A DNA stretch of 64,000 nucleotides, taken from contig JAERTG010000032.1 in the NCBI GenBank assembly GCA_016845065.1, positions 62,001 to 126,000 on the forward strand. The letters are read 5' to 3'. Source of the stretch: Fidelibacterota bacterium (GTDB lineage: Bacteria > Fidelibacterota > UBA8477 > JABMPR01). The stretch's first letter is position 1, and each line of letters opens with the position of its first letter. Below, one piece after another: positions 17,478-26,399 of the stretch. Both the position numbers and the translations under genes were made by a program. Below the pieces are notes generated by a model. The model was not told where the DNA came from. It saw only the letters and a program-made list of their open reading frames with translations, and did not search any database.

Positions 17478-18544
17478 AATTTTATCCTCATAAATACTTG
17501 ATATTCTTCTTCAGTAAGACTGATTTCTAAAGTGTGTTTTTCTGGGTATAGATGTTCGAGACGACGCTTGACATTCTCTAAACCAATTCCTTTATGATCG
17601 GGGGAAGCAATACGATCAGGAAAGTGTGAATTCCTAATCGAGAATTCCATTGAATTTGTTCCAGCAAGCAAATTAATCTTTATAAATCCCCTCCCATGGT
17701 TATCGATCCCATGCTTGAAGGCATTCTCCACAAATGGTAGTAAAATCAGTGGAGCAATCCTAAACCTGTCAATTTCTCCTTCAATTTCAACATCTACTTT
17801 TGGTGGATCATCATGCTTGTACTTGAGCAACATGAGATCCATAAAATTTTTGAGATGCTCCATTTCCTGATGCAACCCAATTCGATCAACTGCACTTTCA
17901 TAGAGCATGTATCGCATGAGCCCAGAGAGTCTCAACAGTGCATCGCTGCCCTCCTGATCATCATTCCGTTGGGTTATTGCGTAGATGTTATTCAGGGAAT
18001 TGAATAGAAAATGAGGGTTTAGTTGGGATCTTAGATACTTGACTTCTGCTTCTAGGTTTTCCAGCTCTAACTTTTCCTGTCGTCTTATTTGTGAGCTTCG
18101 CTCGCTTGCTAGACCGTAGAAAATACCCGCTACTAATATGGTTATGTTCCCTGAAAGGATAGTGAGATTCAGTGTCTCTCTTCGACCGTACATTAACATT
18201 TTGTCTGAGACTTCCCCTGGCTCGATGGGCAAATTAAATGCGCGTAGCGTTAAGGCATCCCAACCATACTCAATTAAGGAGCTCATCATTAGTGCTGTAC
18301 CGAAGTATAGACCTATTTTGAGAATGGAAGCTCTGTCTAGGTGCTTAGGAATCAGGAAACGCGAAGCAAAAATTATCAAAGCAGCTGAAACTAGTATATC
18401 CATAAAACGTACCGCATAGATACTACCATCCAGATTATTAAACTGTCCAAAAAACACAGGTAATTTTGCTGTCTGGATTGGTACAATATATATACCCCCA
18501 AACAGAATGATTAATGCAAGTGGCTCTATAATTTTCCGTTTCAT
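17474..18544 (-). CDS. LytS/YehU-type sensor histidine kinase
   Basis: The 356-residue protein has four to five hydrophobic helices in residues 8-148, a short coiled coil ('RRQEKLELENLEAEVKYLR'), a His_kinase domain with phospho-acceptor His178 in 'QLNPHFLFNSLNNIY', and a HATPase domain with 'PFVENAFKHGI' and 'GIGLENVKRRLEHLY'. No separate ligand-binding domain is visible, so sensing is probably through the membrane part. It is translated together with the LytTR regulator. The divergent 212-base gap upstream leads to two secreted-protein genes that are candidate targets. Confidence 0.92.
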   Translation of the reverse strand: MKRKIIEPLALIILFGGIYIVPIQTAKLPVFFGQFNNLDGSIYAVRFMDILVSAALIIFASRFLIPKHLDRASILKIGLYFGTALMMSSLIEYGWDALTLRAFNLPIEPGEVSDKMLMYGRRETLNLTILSGNITILVAGIFYGLASERSSQIRRQEKLELENLEAEVKYLRSQLNPHFLFNSLNNIYAITQRNDDQEGSDALLRLSGLMRYMLYESAVDRIGLHQEMEHLKNFMDLMLLKYKHDDPPKVDVEIEGEIDRFRIAPLILLPFVENAFKHGIDNHGRGFIKINLLAGTNSMEFSIRNSHFPDRIASPDHKGIGLENVKRRLEHLYPEKHTLEISLTEEEYQVFMRIKL

Positions 18545-18756
18545 CGTGGAAGCAATATATCCTTTTTTGTCTCTTCTTCGACATTAAAGGCTCCTAAGAG
18601 CTTTCGTCATGTCATGAACCTGGTTACTGATGTCACAAACCCGGCATTACTTCACTTCTAGCGTTTACACCCAGAATATGATTTTTCATGCCAAAACTGA
18701 ATTCTAAGTATCTCGGAGTATAGCTTTGTGTCAATTAAAGAAGGAGAACCTGAAAT

Positions 18757-19152
18757 ATGTACTCAAACACCAATAGATTTTTTCTGCTTTTCCTCATACT
18801 TGGAATGTCATTGGTATTGGCAGAACCCAAAAAAATTGATCACCATACTGATGCTACAGATAATGTTACTCTGTATGATGAATTAATTCGCGTGTGCACA
18901 AATGAGTCTCACATTATTCAGGAAATATATCCTGGATCACTTTTTATTCTAAAAGCCCAAATCCAGAGTAGGAGGCTAGTTCATAGCCTACAGAAAAAAT
19001 CAGGATATATAAAATTGTCCAAAGTATATATCGTTTTCAAAAATGTGCTCACTGCCATTAGTCATGAGTATGAAACTAACAATGGGAATCCAGTCTATAT
19101 GACAGATTCGAAGCCAAAATCAGCCCACTCATGCCAAAACTTAATTGTTTAG
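18757..19152 (+). CDS. Small secreted protein of unknown function
   Basis: Not recognised. The 131-residue product has an N-terminal signal peptide ('FFLLFLILGMSLVLAEP') and a short, charged mature part with two cysteines (in 'RVCTNES' and 'HSCQN') that could form a disulfide. ATG 18757 follows AAGGAGA. It lies divergently from the LytS/LytR-type pair, 51 bases upstream of another secreted protein in the same direction. Being secreted, with a good start site, argues for a real gene, although no family was identified. Confidence 0.65.
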   Translation: MYSNTNRFFLLFLILGMSLVLAEPKKIDHHTDATDNVTLYDELIRVCTNESHIIQEIYPGSLFILKAQIQSRRLVHSLQKKSGYIKLSKVYIVFKNVLTAISHEYETNNGNPVYMTDSKPKSAHSCQNLIV

Positions 19153-19202
19153 TTTTTACATATTAGATTTGAAACAGATATAAAAAAAGGAGCAACATTA
19201 TT

Positions 19203-20063
19203 ATGAATTCAAAAAGACAACTTGTTATTCTATTCGTTTCTATAATTGCCACCTCATTTGCACTCGGACAACAAAAACATATCATCATCGAGAAAAAGAT
19301 GCATGATGGAGACTCTCTTTCAGTGCATAACAACGTAGATTATGATGTACAGATTAAAATAATTGCAGACTCACTCCACGATCATTTCAATTGGTCTCAA
19401 TCAGGCGATATCGAGATATTCAGTGATTCAACCTATAAAAATGTTTTTGTCCACAAATTACCCATGCATGCGCAAAAAGCCGCTCGTATTGTGATAAAAA
19501 AATCAGGATTTTTCCGAAAGAGTAAAATAATCATTGATTTTGATCCAATGACAAAAGCCATCATAAAAATCATTGATGATGGTGAAGAAGTTCCTGCTAA
19601 AAAGTTCCATAAATACCAAGACTATCTAGAGGATGCCTCAGACTTTGCAGAGCTGGAAGCCCTTCACCCCCGCATTGAAGAACTGGAGTTGAAGCTCGAA
19701 GGTCTGGAACTACCAAACCCTGAAATGCTGGCCGATCTCGAGAGCCTAATTGTAAACCTTGAAGGATTGGAGTCAAAAAAAGCTCATTTGGAAAGACAAA
19801 AATTTACACTCATGAAACATGTATTTGAATTAGAAAATCTTGAAGGTGTTTTTCAGGAAATTCTCGAAGACTCGGGAATAACACCCCCCCAAAAAATTGA
19901 AACGATTTCTATTCAAAAAGGGAAGTTCTTCATTAATGATGAGGAAATAAAAGGAGAAGTCGGCGAAAAATGTTTACAGGCTTACATGGAGCATTCCGAT
20001 CTTTCACCTGAGGATATGGAGAAAAAGGGAGAGGAGATAAGCATAGATATTCGTTTTGACTAA
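19203..20063 (+). CDS. Secreted protein with a predicted coiled coil
   Basis: Not recognised. The 286-residue protein starts with a signal peptide ('LVILFVSIIATSFALGQ'). It has a beta-rich first half, then a leucine/glutamate-rich heptad-like region at about residues 148-225 ('ELEALHPRIEELELKLEGLE'), and a C-terminal segment ('GKFFINDEEIKGEVGEKC') resembling tails of periplasmic proteins near LytTR systems in Bacteroidetes. That last comparison is from memory and tentative. AAAGGAG precedes the start by ten bases. It is followed by a hairpin terminator. Confidence 0.7.
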   Translation: MNSKRQLVILFVSIIATSFALGQQKHIIIEKKMHDGDSLSVHNNVDYDVQIKIIADSLHDHFNWSQSGDIEIFSDSTYKNVFVHKLPMHAQKAARIVIKKSGFFRKSKIIIDFDPMTKAIIKIIDDGEEVPAKKFHKYQDYLEDASDFAELEALHPRIEELELKLEGLELPNPEMLADLESLIVNLEGLESKKAHLERQKFTLMKHVFELENLEGVFQEILEDSGITPPQKIETISIQKGKFFINDEEIKGEVGEKCLQAYMEHSDLSPEDMEKKGEEISIDIRFD

Positions 20064-20117
20064 ATCGGGGATTAACTACTTCCACTAACGCACGATCATT
20101 TCGGGGTCTGGCGTTTG

Positions 20118-20145
20118 AAAACCGTCCTTGAGGGGCGGTTTTCTT
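20118..20145 (+). terminator. Rho-independent terminator
   Basis: AAAACCGTCC pairs with GGGCGGTTTT-type sequence across a short TTGAG loop (one T-G wobble), followed by TCTTTT. It lies 55 bases after the coiled-coil protein stop. Confidence 0.75.
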
Positions 20146-20169
20146 TTATGGTCTCATTTCCTTTTCATT

Positions 20170-20373
20170 TCAAAACTTATACTGACCTGTCACTTTGGCC
20201 ATGATCAGCTGAGAGCTTGCATCATCTGCTGCAGCAATTTTTGACAGAAAACGAAGTGCTTCCTTACCTTTTAGTGTAATAGCAAGCCTCTTTGATCTGA
20301 ATATTCTGACCTTACCATCCTTGCTGGATTGATAGGAGAAGGGGTTTATATCTAGTGATTTGTTACCTGCCAT
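20170..20373 (-). CDS. Small basic protein, hypothetical
   Basis: Not recognised. The 67-residue ORF is basic in its first half ('KVRIFRSKRLAITLKGKEAL') and more neutral after that, with no signal or membrane segment. It starts 14 bases after the stop of the 206-residue hypothetical gene upstream, on the same strand, so it could be a coupled second gene. The ribosome site is poor (AGG directly before ATG), so confidence is limited. Confidence 0.45.
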   Translation of the reverse strand: MAGNKSLDINPFSYQSSKDGKVRIFRSKRLAITLKGKEALRFLSKIAAADDASSQLIMAKVTGQYKF

Positions 20374-20387
20374 CCTGGATCAATCGT

Positions 20388-21008
20388 CTATGAATCCATG
20401 CTCATCATCAAAAATCCAGTAAATGCTGCATTATTGGGTGCTAGTCGACCATCAACCTTGGATTTCATCTCGTTGATGAAGGATCGATACTCATGGTAAA
20501 ATTCCCAAATGGGTCGTGGTTTATAAACCAGCGTATCCAATTCAAACTGCTGAATCACACCCTTCGCTGTTGTGGGTTTCACAAAGACTTCTTTAAAAGG
20601 TTTATGATAGACCGGAAGCACTGAAATAAGGGACCATTTTGCCATCTTTCCACTGATAAGGACATCCAGCATCATATTGAAACCCTGCTCTTGATTGCCA
20701 TGGAGCATTTCTTTAAGTCCGTTTGCTAGAATTGTCTCATGCTGTGCATGGAGACTATTAACAAAGTCTCTAAATTTTGGCTTCTCAAATAAACTGACCA
20801 TTGACGAACGACTCACCAATTTGCTCATAGTTTGTACGATGTCTTTTGCATTTCCGAATTGATCTTCTGAAAACTCCTCTTGTACCGTGGTAATCATCTT
20901 TTCCATTTTATGTTTTTTGCCGATGGCAACCATATCGTGGTGTTCAAAACCGCCTGGATACATGTTAAAAAATTTTGCTTCTGCCTCTTTTAGTTTCTCC
21001 AGATTCAT
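20388..21008 (-). CDS. Cytoplasmic hypothetical protein
   Basis: Not recognised. The 206-residue protein is soluble and mainly helical, with a distinctive start 'AKFFNMYPGGFEHHDM' and 'YKPRPIWEFYHEYRSFINEM' near the C-terminus. AAGGATGAG sits at ribosome-site distance from ATG 21008. Similar 'FFxxYPGGF' proteins occur in other FCB and proteobacterial genomes as conserved hypotheticals, as far as I recall; no function is known to me. Confidence 0.75.
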   Translation of the reverse strand: MNLEKLKEAEAKFFNMYPGGFEHHDMVAIGKKHKMEKMITTVQEEFSEDQFGNAKDIVQTMSKLVSRSSMVSLFEKPKFRDFVNSLHAQHETILANGLKEMLHGNQEQGFNMMLDVLISGKMAKWSLISVLPVYHKPFKEVFVKPTTAKGVIQQFELDTLVYKPRPIWEFYHEYRSFINEMKSKVDGRLAPNNAAFTGFLMMSMDS

Positions 21009-21148
21009 TTCTCATCCTTTGATCATCGTTTGCATTTTCAAGGTACTCATTTATTCGATTCTGGAAGATAATCCATAAGGAACAAATATTATCACAATTC
21101 GTAGGCTACTTGTGTATATTTATAAGTCAAAGGTAACAAGGAGTGTTA

Positions 21149-22090
21149 ATGAGATTTAAGTGGTTTCCAATAGAGCTGTCCAAATCTATTTCCATCCTTA
21201 GCTTCACCATATTATTCTTTAGCTGCAATCAAGCGCAGGAGCCCATGAAATACAATAAGCTGACACCGGAAGAACAACGAGTGATTCTCAATAAAGGCAC
21301 AGAAAGACCTTTTAGCGGAAAATATGAACATCATGATGAAACCGGGACATATACATGTAAACAGTGTGATGCCCCTCTCTATCGTTCAGGGGATAAATTT
21401 GATGCGCAGTGTGGCTGGCCCAGTTTTGATGATGAAATTCCTGGAGCTGTAAAGCGTGAAACAGATGCGGACGGGCGACGGACAGAGATACTATGCGCCA
21501 ATTGTGGGGGCCATCTCGGTCATGTTTTTTTAGGTGAAGGATTCACTCCCAAGAACACGCGACATTGTGTCAACTCAGTCTCTCTGAATTTTGAACCAGT
21601 GGAGATAAACATGGAAAAAGCAATATTCGCATCTGGTTGTTTCTGGGGTGTAGAGTACCAACTACAAAAAGTGGATGGTGTCCTTTCAACCAGTGTTGGT
21701 TATACCGGTGGCTTTTTACCAAATCCTACTTATAAACAGGTTTGCACGGGAACCACAGGTCATGCAGAGGCTGTTGAAGTTGTTTTTGATCCAACAAAAG
21801 TAAGCTATGAAACACTAGCCAGACTATTCTTTGAGACCCACGATCCGACACAGGTTGATGGCCAGGGACCAGATATTGGCACCCAGTATCGATCAGAAAT
21901 CTTCTATCTCTCGGATGATCAGAAAAAGACAGCGGAAAAACTGATAAAACTACTTGAGGACAAGGGCTTGGATGTTGCTACCGCTCTGACGCCTGCTGTA
22001 GAGTTTTACCATGGCGAGGATTACCACCAGGACTATTACATAAAGTCGGGTGGCACACCCTACTGCCATGCCTACACCAAAAGGTTTTGA
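21149..22090 (+). CDS. Bifunctional methionine sulfoxide reductase MsrB-MsrA, lipoprotein
   Basis: A 313-residue fusion in the order MsrB then MsrA. MsrB (about residues 30-150) has both zinc pairs ('CKQC' and 'CANC') and catalytic Cys140 in 'RHCVNS'; MsrA (from 155) has catalytic Cys164 in 'SGCFWG'. Together they repair both stereoisomers of methionine sulfoxide. ATG 21149, after AAGGAG, begins a lipoprotein signal ('TILFFSC'), so the enzyme should be on the periplasmic side. A GGAG six bases before Met155 could allow separate synthesis of a cytoplasmic MsrA. GTG 21143 is the track start but lies on the ribosome site. Confidence 0.93.
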   Translation: MRFKWFPIELSKSISILSFTILFFSCNQAQEPMKYNKLTPEEQRVILNKGTERPFSGKYEHHDETGTYTCKQCDAPLYRSGDKFDAQCGWPSFDDEIPGAVKRETDADGRRTEILCANCGGHLGHVFLGEGFTPKNTRHCVNSVSLNFEPVEINMEKAIFASGCFWGVEYQLQKVDGVLSTSVGYTGGFLPNPTYKQVCTGTTGHAEAVEVVFDPTKVSYETLARLFFETHDPTQVDGQGPDIGTQYRSEIFYLSDDQKKTAEKLIKLLEDKGLDVATALTPAVEFYHGEDYHQDYYIKSGGTPYCHAYTKRF

Positions 22091-22105
22091 TGTCCTGATA
22101 GGAAT

Positions 22106-23698
22106 TTACGATTTATTAATTTCAACATCACGGTATAGAATCTGAAGCCTGACCAACTCTTGTTTGGTCTTCTTAACAATATCAGTGTAAGCGGGGTCTG
22201 AGTAAACATTGTTCATCTCAGATGGGTCTTTTTTCAGATCAAAAAGCTCCCAGAAACCCTCCTCCTCGTAGTAATGAATCAACTTGTAGCGTTCTGTGCG
22301 AACTCCATAGTGACGTCTCACATCATGCCACCCATGAGGATGTTCATAATAGTGATAATAGATAGATTCACGCCAGTCATCAGGATCATCACCCCTGACA
22401 ATATCTCTTAGTGAATGACCCTGCATCTCAGTCGGAATTGGAACACCGGCGAAGTCAAGGAAAGTGGATGGGAAATCTAGATTCATGACCATGTCATCAG
22501 CTACCTGCCCCGGCTGAATCTCTTTGGGATATCGCATAACCAGTGGCATGCTCAATGATTCTTCATACATAAATCGTTTGTCATACCAACCATGTTCACC
22601 GAGGTAAAAGCCCTGATCGGACGTGTATACAACCAGCGTGTTTTCGGTCAAATCATTTTGATCTAGATAATCAAGAACACGACCAACATTCTCATCAACT
22701 GACAGGATACATCGTAAGTAATCTTTGAGGTAGTGTTGATATTTCCAGTTCAGCAATTCATCGCCTGTAAGTTTAAGACGCTTAAATTCCTCATTTACCT
22801 TATCATAATGGGCATCCCAACCTGCTTTCTGCTCATCGGTCATGCGATTGTACGTATTCATCCATGTCTCGGAAACTTTTTCTGCAAAAGATCTCTTGCC
22901 ACCTGACCCTGTCTCCTCCTCAATGGATTCGGGATGAAGCTTCATATCAAAAGTGAGATACATATCGTCTATGCGCATATCAGCTTCACCTGCTGCTATT
23001 CGCCCGATGTATTCATCATGGAAATTTGCCGGCAGCGGTATTTCCTGATCTATGTAGGTATTAAGATGTTTTAGGTTAGGCATCCAGTTGCGATGGGGTG
23101 CTTTATGATGGATCATCATACAAAACGGTTTTGATTTATCCAGCTTGTCCAAGGTCCCAAGAGCCTGGTCAGTGATAATATCTGTAGTATAGCCGATGTG
23201 TCTTTTCTTTTCTCCATTCTCGGTAAAATCGGGATTGTAATATTGTCCCTGTCCTTTAAGAATATTCCAATAATCAAACCCTGTTGGCTCTGTCTTTAGA
23301 TGCCATTTCCCTACAATTGACGTATGGTAACCAGATTGTTGAAGCAACTTTGGAAATGTGAGCTGACTACCATCAAAGGTACAGCTATGATCCAGCATTC
23401 CGTTGAGGTGCGAATATTTACCAGTCAGCAAGGTGGCTCGACTGGGTCCGCATATGGAATTGGTGACAAAGCTGTTTTGAAAGCGAATTCCTTCCGCTGC
23501 TATTCGATCTATGTTTGGTGTATTGATCAGGGTGTCATTATAGCAACTGATAGCCCTTTCTGCATGATCATCACTCATGATGAAAATGATATTAGGACGA
23601 TCCTTTTTTGCACAGGAATTCAAAAATATGTTTGGGGCCATCAAAGCGGTAGTGCCCACACCCATGGATTTGAGAAACTCTCGACGTGTTGTTTTCAT
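22106..23698 (-). CDS. Tat-exported sulfatase (alkaline phosphatase superfamily)
   Basis: A 530-residue type I sulfatase. The formylglycine motif is 'CGPSR' with Cys83, and the metal-binding pair is D43-D44 in 'FIMSDDHAE'. Later motifs are 'GKWHL', 'HKAPHRNW' and 'YTSDQGFYLGEHGW'. The N-terminus has a twin-arginine signal ('TRREFLK') and a possible lipobox ('IFLNSC', Cys29). It would cleave sulfate esters from polysaccharides or glycans in the periplasm; the C-terminal features resemble N-acetylglucosamine-6-sulfatase and iduronate-sulfatase-like enzymes. The maturing enzyme (FGE or anSME) is not obviously adjacent; the radical SAM at 31403 is not a typical anSME. Confidence 0.92.
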   Translation of the reverse strand: MKTTRREFLKSMGVGTTALMAPNIFLNSCAKKDRPNIIFIMSDDHAERAISCYNDTLINTPNIDRIAAEGIRFQNSFVTNSICGPSRATLLTGKYSHLNGMLDHSCTFDGSQLTFPKLLQQSGYHTSIVGKWHLKTEPTGFDYWNILKGQGQYYNPDFTENGEKKRHIGYTTDIITDQALGTLDKLDKSKPFCMMIHHKAPHRNWMPNLKHLNTYIDQEIPLPANFHDEYIGRIAAGEADMRIDDMYLTFDMKLHPESIEEETGSGGKRSFAEKVSETWMNTYNRMTDEQKAGWDAHYDKVNEEFKRLKLTGDELLNWKYQHYLKDYLRCILSVDENVGRVLDYLDQNDLTENTLVVYTSDQGFYLGEHGWYDKRFMYEESLSMPLVMRYPKEIQPGQVADDMVMNLDFPSTFLDFAGVPIPTEMQGHSLRDIVRGDDPDDWRESIYYHYYEHPHGWHDVRRHYGVRTERYKLIHYYEEEGFWELFDLKKDPSEMNNVYSDPAYTDIVKKTKQELVRLQILYRDVEINKS

Positions 23699-23768
23699 AG
23701 ACTCCCCTTAGTATGCTGGGTGAACTAGTATATATTCCATTCTTAACTATCGCAAATTGAGGTCATGC

Positions 23769-24983
23769 TTATTCAAGCTTTCCTGCAATGTATCCTGTAG
23801 TCCATGCTGCCTGGAAATTAAATCCACCGGTGATTCCATCTATGTCCATGATTTCACCTGCGAAATATAAATTCTCACACACTTTACTTTCCATTGATTT
23901 CCCGTCTATATCATCCAGGCTTATGCCGCCACAGGTGACAAACTCATCTTTAAAACCTGTTTTTCCAGAAACAGAGTATGAGTCATTGGTGAGAACCGCA
24001 GCCAATTTGTTCAGTCCCTTACTTCCAAGCTCACCCCACTTTTTTGTCTCAGAAAATCCCCCCTTGGCAAGGAGATATCGCCACAGTCTCTCTGGCAAGC
24101 CAAATGGTCTGATATTGGGTAAACGTTTACGAGCATGTTCAGCTGTCACCCCGATTAATTGATTCAAAACGGATTCATGATTGGTCTGATCCAGCCAATT
24201 TACTCTAACATTAAAACTATATTCCGTATCATGAAAGAACCTTGCCCCAAAGGCTGACAGTTTCAGAATCGCGGGTCCACTAAAGCCCCAGTGGGTAATG
24301 AGTAGAGGACCTCTCTCTTTTAAGCTGGTTCCTGGGATACTGACCAAAACGGGATCGATAGCAACGCCTGTTAAGTCGACAATGGATTCATCGGGCATAT
24401 TAAAGGTAAATAGGGATGGCACTGGCTCGACAATTTTATGACCAAGCTGTTCCAACCATTTCAACCCCCTGGATGTCGGTGATCCACCGCTTGCTACGAT
24501 GACCTTATCAAAGCTTCTAGGAGCTAAATCTAGCCGGGAAAAATTTAATTCGAGCCGTCTATCTTTGGGAGTGATTGACTCAATCGCGGACCAAAATTCA
24601 CAAACAATGCCCCTTGATTCTGCTTGACCCAGAAGACAGTCAACGATGCTTTCTGAATCCTGAGATACGGGAAAAACACGCGTATCTTCCTGGGTGAAGA
24701 GTGGAACATCTTTTGACTCAAACCAGGTCATAGTATCTGTTGTGTTAAATACTTTCAAGGCACGTTTCATGAAAGCTCGGCCCCGTGGATATCCCTTAGC
24801 AACAGTGCTAATAGACTTGTTTCCGTTAGTGACGTTGCATCTGCCTCCTCCAGAAATTCTTACTTTTGCCAGGGGATGACGTGTTTTTTCAAAAATAGTA
24901 ACATCAGCATCGGGATGATTTTCTTTAACAGACAGTGCTGAAAAGTAACCTGCTGCTCCTCCCCCGATAATGGCAACTTCCAA
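23769..24983 (-). CDS. BaiN/HI0933-type NAD(P)/FAD-dependent oxidoreductase (paralog 2)
   Basis: The 404-residue flavoprotein has 'AIIGGGAAGYFSAL' at the N-terminus, the family motif 'ISGGGRCNVTN', and 'GEIMDIDGITGGFNFQAAWTTG' at the C-terminus. It belongs to the same family as the 3252-4523 gene but is clearly divergent, so the two probably have different substrates. The start is TTG with AGGGGA upstream. It lies 17 bases downstream of the pseudouridine synthase stop and is probably co-transcribed with it. Confidence 0.88.
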   Translation of the reverse strand: MEVAIIGGGAAGYFSALSVKENHPDADVTIFEKTRHPLAKVRISGGGRCNVTNGNKSISTVAKGYPRGRAFMKRALKVFNTTDTMTWFESKDVPLFTQEDTRVFPVSQDSESIVDCLLGQAESRGIVCEFWSAIESITPKDRRLELNFSRLDLAPRSFDKVIVASGGSPTSRGLKWLEQLGHKIVEPVPSLFTFNMPDESIVDLTGVAIDPVLVSIPGTSLKERGPLLITHWGFSGPAILKLSAFGARFFHDTEYSFNVRVNWLDQTNHESVLNQLIGVTAEHARKRLPNIRPFGLPERLWRYLLAKGGFSETKKWGELGSKGLNKLAAVLTNDSYSVSGKTGFKDEFVTCGGISLDDIDGKSMESKVCENLYFAGEIMDIDGITGGFNFQAAWTTGYIAGKLE

Positions 24984-25000
24984 AACAATATCCCCTAGAA

Positions 25001-25711
25001 TTATTTGTTTAGAAGGTGTTGGAAATAGCTGGGAATCTTAGCCTCAAAGGAAATTCGTTGTTTTGTACCGGGGTGTTTGATATTAATTGATCCTGCGTGA
25101 AGAGTTAATCTTTTGATACCTCTAGCACTATCCCCATAGACTTTGTCTCCGACGACTGGACAATCAATATCGGCAAATTGAACACGTATTTGATTCTTGC
25201 GGCCTGTAATGAGGTCGATTTCAACCAGACTATATCTTTGGGATTCCTGGAGTACTTTGTATCCGGTTTTAGCCAGCTTTCCAACTTTTTTATCCTCTGT
25301 GGAATACATTTTATGAACAACATTTTCTGCCAGATATGAAGAAAGTACTCCTTGTTTTTCATCAAGATTACCATGAATAACCGCATAGTATTTTTTGCTG
25401 AAGTTTTTCCATTCATCCTGGAGATATCGTTTATTCTTCTCACTCTTTGCAAATACCAGGACTCCTGATGTATCTCTATCCAGTCTGTGAACGATATAGA
25501 TTCGTTTCCGGGATTTTGGATTCCCCTTTCGGACATAATTATTCAAGGCAAAATATGCTGTTCGGTCACGGGTCTTTGAATTACCCATAGTGAGTAAGCC
25601 ACTCATTTTGTCAACCACCAGGAGATCATCGTCTTCAAATAAAATGGTGAGTCCTCGGGGTTGGTGTCGCCTGGATGGTTTCTTGGTTTTCTTTGTTTTA
25701 AAAGGATCCAT
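25001..25711 (-). CDS. RluA-family 23S/tRNA pseudouridine synthase
   Basis: A 236-residue catalytic domain without an S4 domain. The active-site motif is 'HRLDRDTSG' with catalytic Asp78. Other family blocks are 'LLVVDKMSGLL', 'KKYYAVIHG', 'GRKNQIRVQFADI' and 'DKVYGD'. It isomerises uridine to pseudouridine in rRNA or tRNA; the target site cannot be told from sequence. The lysine-rich first 20 residues may help RNA binding. Confidence 0.9.
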   Translation of the reverse strand: MDPFKTKKTKKPSRRHQPRGLTILFEDDDLLVVDKMSGLLTMGNSKTRDRTAYFALNNYVRKGNPKSRKRIYIVHRLDRDTSGVLVFAKSEKNKRYLQDEWKNFSKKYYAVIHGNLDEKQGVLSSYLAENVVHKMYSTEDKKVGKLAKTGYKVLQESQRYSLVEIDLITGRKNQIRVQFADIDCPVVGDKVYGDSARGIKRLTLHAGSINIKHPGTKQRISFEAKIPSYFQHLLNK

Positions 25712-25739
25712 GACTATTTAAAATTACCTTAATTATGTC

Positions 25740-26306
25740 TTAATTGTTTGTGGCTTTTTGGAAATAATCTCGCTTGAAATACACATAGGCCACAAAACCC
25801 CACCATGCGAGCAGCGTAGCAACAACTGTCAGTATGGATGCCTGGGCCACAAGATCTTCTCCCCCGGCTCCCATTAATTCACCATAATCACTTAAGAGAC
25901 TTGAGCTCGCCTGGCCATACATAATGAAGAGAAGTCTGTCCACAGAGTAGATCAAAGTGCCGGAAAACATCATCTGGAAACCCCAGGGTTTTGCTGTCCA
26001 TAGACCCAAACCCATACCACCGTATATACCGATGTATAGGAGATGGTATATCACGGCAACAATTCCGCTGTGTTCAGCACCAAACAATACAACTGGAGAT
26101 ATGATTGAAACGACTTCTCCCAGAGCGGAAAGGAAGAAAAAGAATCCTGCAAACCGCATTGTAAAACGGGGCCCCTTGGGACCCATTGCATCGTTGCTAG
26201 CAGTTGAAGATGGTGGAATCCAAAGATCATTTTCCTTCATAGCTGAACAGTAGCGACAAAAAATAGCATCTTCCTGTATTTCTTCTGCGCAATAGGGACA
26301 TTTCAT
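25740..26306 (-). CDS. Zinc-ribbon membrane protein
   Basis: The 188-residue protein begins with a double-CxxC zinc ribbon ('CPYCAEEIQEDAIFCRYC') followed by about four hydrophobic helices (residues 50-180). Such zinc-ribbon-plus-membrane proteins are common in bacteria and have no uniform function. GAGGTGA precedes the ATG. It lies between the pseudouridine synthase gene and a lipoprotein gene on the same strand. Confidence 0.75.
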   Translation of the reverse strand: MKCPYCAEEIQEDAIFCRYCSAMKENDLWIPPSSTASNDAMGPKGPRFTMRFAGFFFFLSALGEVVSIISPVVLFGAEHSGIVAVIYHLLYIGIYGGMGLGLWTAKPWGFQMMFSGTLIYSVDRLLFIMYGQASSSLLSDYGELMGAGGEDLVAQASILTVVATLLAWWGFVAYVYFKRDYFQKATNN

Positions 26307-26399
26307 TCAGCTCACCTCATAATTTGGTCAGAGTATAATATTAAACTCCCCTTATTCCTCTATGAAGCTTGACATTTGAAAGGAAATAATTCGTTCTAC

